Below are positions 50,136 to 60,081 of a stretch of DNA of 64,000 nt, piece after piece. This DNA is from Ganoderma boninense (Eukaryota > Basidiomycota > Agaricomycetes > Polyporales > Polyporaceae), in assembly GCA_002900995.3 (NCBI GenBank), contig CM035312.1, positions 3,616,602 through 3,680,601 of the forward strand. Reading direction: 5' to 3'. A model generated the notes under the pieces. It was not told where the DNA came from and searched no databases. It worked only from the letters and a program-made list of their open reading frames with translations. How positions within the stretch are numbered: the stretch's first letter is position 1; each line of letters starts with the position of its first letter. The position numbers and the translations under genes were made by a program.

Positions 50136-50783
50136 ATACCGGGGAATGTCGTGCTGTGTGGCGACGCCCCATGATGATCTTGTTCAACTTCAATGGTCGG
50201 CGATCGAGAACTCCGGTACTGTCCTCGCTTTTTGACTTGACGAAAGTTTCGTATTTTTGACCTCACAAATGCAGGAATTCGATATATACGGGGGTGCTTT
50301 GCAAAAACCTTGCGGGAAGCAAATTCGAGCTCGTCGGAAGGTCTTCCAAAACAACGCGAAGACACCCGTTGGATTATACCCCCATAGTGGGTCGTTGCCC
50401 CCGCAACAGGTTCCAATCAGGAATGGCTCTTTGTTTTCTTCACTGCACAGTGGTCATGCATAGGTCTAAAGACCGAGAACTCCGTCACGGCCACTAACCT
50501 GAGCACTCGAAACACCCGGCGCCGTGACTTCGATATCGAGTTTCCTAAGTATCATCAGTGCGCTGGTTGGTTACCTGACTGCATTCATGCAACCGGTTCT
50601 CTAACGGTACAAGGTTTTGTCCTCGCCGCACGCTACCATAATCTGTGCTAACCTCTGGGTTTTCTTCTGATAGACTGGAACCCTGTTGGAGAGCTGGAGC
50701 ATTGCGATGCCTCGCACTGATCGAGTCCTACCCACAGCAGAAGGCTTGCGATGGCAAAGATATCGTCAGCGGTACTCAGAGTT

Positions 50784-50789
50784 TATAAG
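50784..50789 (+). promoter_or_regulatory. TATA box (TATAAG) of array member 3
   Basis: TTTATAAG lies 115 bases before the start codon at 50899. Members 4 and 6 have an equivalent box, supporting separate promoters. Confidence 0.45.
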
Positions 50790-50898
50790 TCGCCTGCTTC
50801 GCCGAAGATGAGCTGCAGAACAGACCTCACTAGCAACACACCAAGATCCACTCGCACTCTTTTCAACTCGCTCTCAAAGGACCCCAGACTACAGGAAT

Positions 50899-51967
50899 AT
50901 GTCTTACCAGATTCTGACAGAGGCTCAGGTAAGTCCGGTTCGCCTTTGTCAGGTGTCCGGTCTCTTATAGTCTATCTTCCAGTTACTCTCGCACTTGCCC
51001 CCACGGAGCCGTTTTGTCTCTCCGTCGGCGAGGACGTGCATCAAGCATCAAGATGGGCAATGGTTTAACTGGTCTAACGGCGTTTGCACCGGTCGCCCCC
51101 TTCAGGTAAATCGAGACCTATTCTGACAGCGCGTTGGGAATGCTAACTTTGAGGCTCCAGGCTAACCATGTCATCACCCCCGGGAGCAAGGCGTACTACC
51201 CGGACGAACGGCGAGAATGCTACGTCAAGCATCCGGACGGCAGATGGCTGAACGTGAACACTCAGCCAGCCAGCGGACCGTTCGCTCAGAATACGGTGAG
51301 ATAGTATATTGCTGACCTGCTCATCAATTTTACTAAATTTCTCTTCAGTCTGCTGGACCATCAGCCGGTCATCACGGTGCAGGGTCCTCCCCCATTAGCA
51401 CTCGAGAAATCGCACAGACGACATACCGGAAGGGAGTGGTCCCGGTGACTGATACGATCGTCCGCTTTAACGTTCCCCTATCCGCCGCGGCGAGAGGCGA
51501 CGTTGGAGGGAAGGACCACCAGGCATTTACCGCAGATTTAGCCACGAGGGACAAAGCGTCCATTCGTTTCGGGGTGTGTGCAGCGAAATGATCGGATCGC
51601 TGTTGAGGAACTGACCGCGTCTCGTCTGGCAAATCCCTAGTTTCCATTCATAGAATCGAGCGAGTACAAGGCGAAACAACACAACCTCAAACGGGGTGGC
51701 TTCCCGATTACGCGGGGACAATTGGCCATGATCGTAGCGGAGGAAGTCAGGAGGGTCGCGGTGAGTCTCCATCCTGCGGTGACTGTGAATTTGATAGACT
51801 GACTTAAATGGCGACGCACATACTAGGATGCCCTCGCGCAAGTCAATGTTCCTATTGCCAAAGATGCTAGCGGCCTGCCAGTGGCTGTCCAAGACATCGT
51901 CCTGCTCGACGTCAAGCGTGTCTCAGATGGCAGTTTGCAGCCGACCATCGCTGTTCGTGGCGCCTGA
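50899..51967 (+). CDS. Tandem array family, member 3
   Basis: Six exons (50899-50928, 50983-51105, 51161-51295, 51349-51573, 51641-51760, 51827-51967), all joined in phase 0, give 257 residues starting MSYQILTEAQ. Two adjacent exons carry similar short motifs, CIKHQDGQWFNWSNG and CYVKHPDGRWLNVN, which look like an internal duplication. The three-exon C-terminal module follows: an exon ending LATRDKASIRFG, then LKRGGFPITRGQLAMIVAEE, then IVLLDVKRVSDGSLQPTIAV. No signal peptide or membrane span is visible. This is the most compact apparently intact member and a good reference for the shared module. Function unknown. Confidence 0.7.
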
Positions 51968-53135
51968 GGACTACGAACATACTGAACTGCCATGGTCAAG
52001 ATGTACACGGTACATGGCGACCGGCACTATCCCCTTCTTGTCGCGAAATATTTATTACGCCCTCTTGTACTACTCATTTTTAACCTCCACTGGCAACCAA
52101 TCTTGTGACCATTGATTCCAAATGCGACTGTATTGCACGACGTCACCTCAGGCTCGTGCTCGGGCCCCGTTGAATATGCCGAGCAGCATTAAGACGAAGC
52201 TTAGAGTTGGTCCTTGATCTCGGATTCATCCGGATGCATGTGTTGAAGGTACCGACGTGTGCCAAGACGTCGACTCTGACTGAAAGATGTGAGATGCCGG
52301 CGGACGATGATGGTCTGAGCCTCTGAGGGTGGCTGCGGAACGGTACCGCGAGCCTGAGCGCGCAGTGGGCTCGAGGCAGATATCCACAAGCGTCACTTCG
52401 GACGTCGCGCCGCGGCCACTTTTCAGCGCTCAGTAGGAACTTTCATTGGCGACGACATTGGATCCGAACACCATCAAACCTTCTCTCTCTCTCTCCCTCT
52501 CTCTCTCTCTCCCTCTCTCCCTCTCTCTCTTTTATCTTCCTTCCTACAGCTGCATCACTTCTTCCCTGTGTAAGCTCTCTCGAGAATGGCTCCCACTTAA
52601 TCAACGTTCGCGAGGCATTCTCATCTGGACCACATCATCGCGATACGACCCAGAAGTCTGACGGCAATCCTCCGAGTCGGAGACCGCGGCGGCGCGGAAA
52701 ACATCGAAGTCGTTATGAACTTGAAGGGTGCCGTCCAAGGCCTACTTGACCTTCCAGATATCCAACGAAAAGCAGACACCCCGTGCCTCCGCACGGCTGA
52801 CTCGTGAGTCGCTCCTCGACGGCAGCCTCGCTCAGTCTCCCGCGATATCTGGGTTCATCAGGAAAGCCGGCTTGGGCTGAGGGCACTGAGAGCGGTGACG
52901 CCATCCCCACTGTTTCCGCCCCCCGATCTGAGAGCGCTTCCTCAGCGCTCTCAGCGCCGTGAGGGCTTCCTGATGTCGGCGGAGTCAACAGGCTCGTACG
53001 CCGAGCACAAGGTTCTGTCAATGTCGAGGGATATCCGTCCTGAAAAGGTTCTGGCTTCCAAATATGTGAGCCCCATCCCGAAATGCATTTGGCTATCCAA
53101 AATGAATAGATCGCAGGTACAATGACGGTGGCCGA
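51968..53135. other. Intergenic, with a CT microsatellite
   Basis: No gene is supported. The region includes a dense CT/CCT repeat at 52481-52531 and the start of the member 4 promoter. Confidence 0.4.
52481..52531. repeat. CT microsatellite
   Basis: About 50 bases of almost pure CT dinucleotide with regularly spaced CCT variants, ending in a short T run. Confidence 0.95.
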
Positions 53136-53141
53136 TATAAA
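53136..53141 (+). promoter_or_regulatory. TATA box (TATAAA) of array member 4
   Basis: GATATAAACC is followed by a short CT-rich leader, an apparent 5' UTR intron (GTAAGT at 53190 to TTACTAG at 53245) and the ATG at 53251. Confidence 0.5.
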
Positions 53142-53250
53142 CCCCCTCGTGCCTTTGACTTCCCTTTGCCTGCCTCTCGACGGTCAAGGGTAAGTGCGTT
53201 GTAATTTCCCAAAGCGATACTTTTCTGAGGCCATAGATTTACTAGGCTCG

Positions 53251-54614
53251 ATGTATAACCCCTTCTGCGACCTGGGGGAAGGGTCGAGCGACGATCAGGG
53301 TGCAAGCTTGGAGCACGCCCATCAGCTGCATGGCATCCCATCCGACCTATTCCATCCAGCTCCGGGCTTCACACCGAGCGACCACAACTCCCCAAACATC
53401 TACTATCAACCTTCGCTCCCTCCTGTCTGGCCTTTCATCTCCCCTCCGTACGAAACTTGGCCTGGCCCTCCCAGCGTGTTGTGCGGCATGTCGCACTCCG
53501 CTTTCTGCAGCCCCGCCCATCCCTTTCGCTCTTCCACCTCGTTCAACCCCCCACGGCCTGGAGCCACCTCGGACGGATCAAGGCCTGACTATCGAGCGAT
53601 GACGCTCCCTGGCCTCCCGTCTCATGCCACGCAGCCTATTTATTCCCCGACCAGTATGCCGGTTCCGCCTCCTCGGTCGCGACTCCCCATCTCCGGCACA
53701 GATGCGTCGCTGCTTCCACAGGACGGCCCTCCCCCTCCGAGCGGAGACGAGTGTGGAACCCTCTTTCTGGCTACCCCGAACGAGCTTTTGTTTCCCTCGG
53801 CTTCCCTTCCTGCCTGTCCTCCACTCGGCGAGCCGTTAGTCGGTGACGCGGTGGGCCCGAGCCAGGATCCGAGTGCGGAGACGCAGACTCTCATCCCTCC
53901 GCCCAGTTCAAGCTCAGTACGTCCACACCCAGATTGTTTAAATCGCACCCTCGCTGATCGAGGCTGTTGTAGAACTCGAAGCACGTCAAGAAACCCAAGA
54001 ACAGGTTGAAGTCCCGCAAGCCGTCATCAGTCGTAACGTCGCGTGTTCCTCCAGCGAAGTCTCTTCGGAGAAACCGCGCCGAGCTGGTGAAAGGGACTAG
54101 CGTCAGCTATGGCAATGGTTGCAGGCTCGACTGTGTCACGCTACTCGGAAACGCTCCTCACCTTGCGGATTACGACGTAGTGGCGCTACCCGGCCAAACC
54201 TTCGGTCAAAAGGTCAGCTTCTGGTTCGACAACGAAGTAGTAAGCCTTTCCGTGGCGATCCTCCCTCACATTTTGCTCACCGGTAACGTCTGTGTATTGT
54301 ATTCAGCTCAAAGGCAACGAGCCTTTCACTTGTCAACAAAACGTCTTACTACGGGGTGGGCAGCCTACCAAGCGCCGCCTTGCTGAAGTTACTGCCCGGT
54401 TCATGGAATGCTTTATTGTGAGTGATGGCCGTGGCTATTGCTCGACTCTCCGTGATTGACTGCCGTCCAGAAATATTCCGCAGAACGCCGTCAGCCATTC
54501 CCATTCTCACTAGAACATCTCGTGCTGCTCCGGATAGATGTGATCTCACGCTCGGCCGTACGACCCGTTTTCGACTTTGTGATGCCTACGGGTCATCCGG
54601 GTGGCGCTTCGTAG
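53251..54614 (+). CDS. Tandem array family, member 4
   Basis: Four coding exons (53251-53916, 53973-54239, 54307-54417, 54471-54614), all phase 0, give 395 residues. Exon 1 encodes a Pro/Ser-rich low-complexity region beginning MYNPFCDLGEGSSDDQG, with an EHAHQ motif also found near the N-terminus of member 6. Exon 2 is basic at first (KHVKKPKNRLKSRKP) and ends ALPGQTFGQKVSFWFDNEV. Exon 3 has LLRGGQPTKRRLAEVTARF and exon 4 has PFSLEHLVLLRIDVISRS. These last pieces align with the C-terminal module of the other members. No membrane span. A Pro-rich tail on a small globular module is reminiscent of regulatory proteins, but no DNA-binding motif is recognisable. Confidence 0.72.
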
Positions 54615-56390
54615 TCTTTGCCATTCTGTCATCCTGCAGTAGTTCTTCACGTCTGTCTCCCAACCGACCCATCGTTGCACGTATATTCCGACAGTGTCCC
54701 TAGACGGGAGCCATATCATTACCCTTACTTTTCTTGTGGTCAACTTTCGATCCAATCGCGGCCATTTAACGCTCTCTCTCAGCTCCCTCCTGGTATGGCT
54801 CAGTATAATTGTCATCAGTGCAAAGACACCGGATTTCTACGTACCGTCTCTAGCACCGTCTCTACCGAATTCGAACTGGTCTTCGACCCGATGCCATAGT
54901 ATAAAACAGTTCTTGGCTTGAGTTAGGAAGCATTCAATTTCACCGGTACTGGATATGTTCAGCGTCTCTATACATTATCGTGAACCTTCAACTTATGACT
55001 TCTCGGCAGGCGACTCGCGGAGCGCAAAATATGCGCTCGATCGCCTTGGTGCCTTCCTCGATGAAGTTCCTGGGATGTGCAGATCGCGTCATCGAGATTC
55101 GCGACAGTGGCCCGATTGCCGATCCAAATACTGCGACCTCGTGCATGCGTAGTACAGTCTAGTACAGTATACATAAGTACACAGATCTCTTGTGGAGAAC
55201 TGTTCCACCGCGGATCAGTCACAGACTCGCAGCACTTAAATGTACGGCGAGGCGCATCAGAGTGCAGGTGCGTGGGAGAACTTACTCTGTGGGGTTCGAG
55301 CCGGACATCGGCTCGGGGCCTGCGCGATGCAACTGCTCGTCGCGCCATCACTGGGAGACATGGCATGACGCGTATAGTACGGATTGAATGTATGTGGGAA
55401 GGGATATACCAGTTATGCCTATGACCGTCCTTCCCCCACGCAAAAAGGCCCTCTATCGTCTGCCTTGGGAGACAAAGCTGTGCCTGTGCCTCGGAAGACG
55501 ACGAAATGGCCTGGCTGAGGCCACGCATGCACTGAAGGAGTCGCTGTCAGTACTTGCGGCGCTAAGAGATATCCAGCTGAGCGCCCTAGCCACACAGCCT
55601 CTCTCTCTCTTCATTCCGACCTTGGTCGGCCCTTCTTCATCCTCGCTCCCTACGATGGCAATCCTCATCCCATCTGAATTCCTTTCTCTGGGCCCCTCTG
55701 GATCAAAGAGAACGAGAACAGTGGGCTGCCACGATCGCTGCACGATGCTCTCTCGATGCTCGTCTGATTCGGTAAGTCTCCGCCGGATATACGCAACGAC
55801 TCCAGATATCCGGGCTGATATATCTCATGTTTATTTTCTGCCGCCAGTAAGAGCATCACTAAGTAATCCAAGGGGGGGAACGAGATGGATCTTGGCACAA
55901 ACCATGGTGGCCCGGGGCAGCTGTCCGCCTCCCTGCTCTGCCCTCTTCGTTGCGTGACGATGGTGTCCCAGGTGCGTTTTTGAGAATGCAATGCTTATGC
56001 TTGCTGCATCTGAGACATTCCAGCATGAATATACGCAAAATGAGAGCCACTCGTCCGAGGACCTAAACTCGTGGTTCACGTATCCCCCAGTGAATCGCAA
56101 CCGGACCCGTCTGCCGACTACCCCTCTAGAATGTATTATCCACGAACTGCAGAGCACTCCCCTCCGGAACCCATCCGACTCTATTGATCGAGTACCTTCG
56201 TAGTTCGAAGATAGGATGGTGTTGGACTCAGCTTCCGAGCACGGTTCACTCTGCCGTGGTGAGTGTGCTCGCCTTCTGCGTCTGACGGCCCTCTAAACCA
56301 TCTCTGAGGAATCCGAAATGCAGTTGTTGCTTCCCCCGGCGGCCATACCGGTCGCGTTTGCAGACATGCGATTTCTCATCGGAAGTCATC
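54615..56390. other. Array spacer with one uncertain ORF
   Basis: The plus frame 55388-55957 reads in part VLPPRKKALYRLPWETKLCL and is the longest open frame here, but an equally plausible antisense frame overlaps it and I see no splice chain. No other feature. Confidence 0.3.
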
Positions 56391-56870
56391 GGCTTCGACG
56401 ATGAGTACAGGCTCGACGCGATCAAGAAAGGACTCTGAAAGATAGTCGACCAGCTTAGGGTCACCTTCCCTGGGAAAATGTTCGAACAGAAGGTATCCTT
56501 CCGACTCGCCGTGCGTCCTCCACACCTGTCTCGCGCCTCTCTCACGTACCGTCTGATATTGATGTTTCTGCTCTAGGTAAAAGGCTGTCCGTCGTTCGTG
56601 CGCCAACTGGCGAGACGCCCGCCTACGAGGCTCCGCTTCGCGGTGCGCACAGTTGATTGCGCGGAACTCTTCATTGTGAGTGACCTCGTCAACCGCATAA
56701 CTTCGTCGTTTATTATTCTTGGTCCTGCTGCCGCAGGAACAATGTGCCAAAGATGGCACACCGTCCCCGTGAGCGCTGGGCGGGCTGGTTTTAGTTGGCA
56801 TCGCGCTGGTCTCCAATGCGAGCCGATCTTGTCCGGGTTGTGTAGCCAGGTTCGCGGCCCGGGGCTGAGT
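56391..56870 (+). pseudogene. Tandem array family, member 5, broken copy most like member 4
   Basis: Exons parallel those of member 4. VTFPGKMFEQKVSFRLA, ending at 56510 before GTGCGT, corresponds to VALPGQTFGQKVSFWF. The exon 56577-56675 (VKGCPSFVRQLARRPPTRLR, ending CAELFI before GTGAGTGA) corresponds to LKGNEPF..MECFI before GTGAGTGA. The last exon gives QRWHTVPVS in one frame and LVLVGIALVSNASRS in the next. Two breaks are visible: an in-frame TGA at 56436-56438 and a one-base frameshift in the last exon at about 56770-56790. The N-terminal exon was not found. Confidence 0.7.
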
Positions 56871-57390
56871 CGTGCCAGCAGCGGTTTCGTGCACATTCAT
56901 TACGCTAGTTCGTGTTTGATGATTATTTTCTCTGGCCTCGCGTACGCGTCTGTCTTTCCGGTGTGTGTTTCTTCCCGTCCTCGCACCAAACACGCAATTG
57001 TTCAAGTTTAGTGAACTGGATTTCCGTTTACAGTGCCGTCTGTGCTGGTTAGGCGTGTATCCTTGTCACCTGCGTAGACTCAATGAACTTCGCACGATCG
57101 GTGAATATCCCCGGTTTTTGACGTTGAGGTCCGCGAACAGCACGTTGGACCACTCCGTTTGCTCGGGACTGTGTTGAAAATCCGTCTCCATCCAACGTGA
57201 CCTCCACGAGGCTCATATCCAGCTCCGCGTCTGATACACTCTTCTCAAACCTTTTTTTCACAGATGGGAATTGCCGCCCTGGATAACCGCTGCGCGATAT
57301 CCTTTGGACGAGCTGCCGAAGCCTCACGCTCTTATTCTGGTTTCGTCGGGATGGATAGGCAGTTGGTGACGCTCCGAGTCCGCGATGGCA

Positions 57391-57396
57391 TATAAG
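57391..57396 (+). promoter_or_regulatory. TATA box (TATAAG) of array member 6
   Basis: GCATATAAGC lies 97 bases before the ATG at 57488 and is followed by a CT-rich leader. Confidence 0.5.
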
Positions 57397-57487
57397 CACG
57401 CTCCCACTTCCCTCCAAACGTTCCCCATCTCCTCACCTGGAGACATCGCTGCTGTCTCTTCCGCCTCTGTCGTCCTCTGCTGTAGAC

Positions 57488-59552
57488 ATGTCTGGGTATC
57501 CGCCGCACTACTACCCGCATGGCCCCTGCGACGACGAGCAGTCACTAGCACAGCTCCAGGTTGGCGATCCTAGGTTGGTCAACGTCGGTACGCCCCCCGC
57601 CAGCTATCGTGCAAGCTCGGATCCTCCGCTGCCGCGTCAAGACTCCATCATGGGAAACGAATTCCAACACGCTCATCAGGTATGCCTTCCCTCGACTCAG
57701 CCCGCTCGCGCCATGATCCACCTTGCTGACCTTACCCAGACGGCCAGCAGCTTCGGTACCTCGCTGCACTCCTCCTTTCCATTATGGCCTTTCGGCGATG
57801 CCTCGATGAACCTCTATCAAGCGCAGTCGTTTGGATCGTCATCAGGCGGTCCGACCACTCCGCAAACACCCTTCAGAGACTCATTGACGTCACTGGCCGG
57901 AGATGTTCACCACCCGTGGCAAACTGCCTTTCCCGACTATACTCACGGTACGGCTATCGGGTCCTTTTTCGGTCAGATCGCAAACCAGTGGGAAGGCCAA
58001 GCCGGCATGCCATTGGACGGCATTAAACATGTTCACGATTTCCCAGGCCTCCCAATTTCCCCACCCGTCGATGCGATTCCCACTTTCATCCAGCCTTCTA
58101 TCTTTGGGGACCCTTTGCATTCGTCTCCAGCGTATTCCTACCAGCCTCTACCTCCTGACGACTTGGGGAGTTTTCCTGGCTCGGAGTGGATTCAATGGCC
58201 CGAAGATGAGCCGCAACCGTCGAGTGGAGCATCCAGCTATGGCAACACTGTTCGAAGCTCATTCGACGAAACGGCTGCATCCGAGTCGTGCTCGGCGGAG
58301 ACTTGTATGGCACCAGCTGGGCGTTCAATGTTGGGCTCACAAACTCCTGTCTGGAATACCGCTGTGAGTTTCCAATTCATTTAGTTGAGACCTCTGTTCA
58401 CTGTTTTCTCTCGTGCCAGGTCGTGCCTGAGCGTCGTCACGAAGAACGAGGACCCACTCCGGTACCCCAGCTAGCTGAGGGCGCTTTCGTATACAGAGAC
58501 CCTGGACCTGCAGTGCCGCCGCTTACGCTCTCAGAAGAAGTTCGGCCGCATGCACACTCTTCAGAACGTCGTCGCATTTCTACCAGTGACTGGTGGTTAC
58601 AACCCAGGCACTTCACCTATTCAACATATCCAGACCCGACACAGAAAAGCCAAACCGCCCCCATCGCGGGGGATGCACGCCAATACGCTCATAACGACTC
58701 TTTCCCCGTGACTCAGCCCCCCGCTGACGCTGCCAGCTCTACCTCGGCCGACGTCGGAGCCGTCTTCGATAGACCTCTATATGCATCTCCCATATCCTCC
58801 TCGCAACTACTACCTCTCATCGACACACTTCGGAAGAGAGACCTTGGATCTCACACCCAGCCATCTGGTTCATCATACCGTCACAGTGGCAGCACTCCTC
58901 CGTCTAGGGAGCCCTCACAGCCTACGCCTGTGGGGAATGCCACTGTAAGTTTCCCATGTATATCCTTCCTCATGATCCCCTATTAATCCCCGTACTGGCA
59001 GGTGTTGCCTCAGCGACCTTACCAAGGGCCCAGCAGGAAGCCGTCGTACGAGACCCCTCAGGTTATTCAGCTTGGGCCCCACGGCTATCCGGTTTCCTCC
59101 GCGCGCAAGGGCGGGAAGTTGGCAGACTTGCCGAACGCAGAACTGCGGGCATTTCCAGATGCGGATGTTGGTAAAAAGCTTTCGTGGAGGTTCTTGGTTC
59201 GTCCATCCTTCTTCCTGGCCTTCCTTGAAGTGCTGACATCGTACAACTACAACAGTTCCACGATCTCCCGGACTACGGTCACCAGTTCCGTGCTCTGTGC
59301 ACTGGGAACAGCCAACCGACCATCGAGCGCATCGTTGTCCAGACAGCCAAAGCGTTGGAGGACTTCCAAGTGAGCCTCCTGTTGGAAGGTTGTTTTTCGT
59401 GTGCTAATTATTTCATTCAACAGGGCAAACATCGGCAATTTAACTACCATCTGGACAAACTCGTCATCCTCGAAGTCGAGCTGGTGTCTCATGCCAGCGT
59501 GCAAGCGAAGATTGGAGTGCTGAATGATATCAGTGCTGCGCGCCATGGTTGA
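57488..59552 (+). CDS. Tandem array family, member 6 (longest)
   Basis: Six exons (57488-57679, 57740-58363, 58420-58944, 59002-59196, 59256-59369, 59424-59552), all phase 0, give 592 residues. The first three exons are rich in Pro, Ser, Tyr and His and look disordered (MSGYPPHYYPHGPCDDEQ; FQHAHQ at the end of exon 1). Exon 4 contains LPNAELRAFPDADVGKKLSW and ends RFL. Exon 5 has QPTIERIVVQTAKALEDFQ and exon 6 FNYHLDKLVILEVELVSHAS, so the C-terminus carries the same three-exon module as its neighbours. Despite weak residue identity, the intron positions in the module correspond exactly. There is no catalytic motif, signal peptide or membrane span that I can identify. Nuclear or scaffold roles are only guesses. 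Confidence 0.78.
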
Positions 59553-60081
59553 GTTTCTCCGCTGTGCGGATGGATCTCCTCACGCAAGCCGTGCACCACC
59601 CTCTCAAGTAGATCCGCTGGCGGCCATGATCGACGTATTTATGTCTTTCCTTGTGCTGTAATGATTCCACTTGGCTTATCCTGCAGTCGTTCAACCCATA
59701 GACACAATAATGACTCAGTCACGCTCAACCGTAATACGGCTAGTGCAGGTCCACACGGGGCTGCACCTTAGCTAGGCTACCGTATACTGTTTATTCGTTG
59801 AGCCGTCCTATTATTTATTTGAGCACAGACCCCATTATCCGGGTCTCGCCCCGCGTTGAGGCGACGATATCCGCATGAGAGAGACTGCGCAAAAATAGTG
59901 AACGCTAATTGGACGAAACCGCTGTTGCAACCAGTCCAGCAGCTTGTATCCCACTGTGTGATGTACATGGCGCACGGCATGAAGGGGACCTGTGGGGGAA
60001 AATTGAGATCTTTCATCACGCGATCCGAAGTACTTCAACAATAGTATTGGCGCCAAGAAGTATTTTATGTGTCGCGTCGCT
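59553..60081. other. Convergent intergenic region
   Basis: AT-richer spacer between the last array gene and the amidohydrolase remnant. No gene seen. Confidence 0.5.

Noticed and set aside
55280..55320. GGTTCGAGCC resembling a tRNA T-arm
   Set aside because: No cloverleaf can be folded around it and the surrounding bases do not pair.
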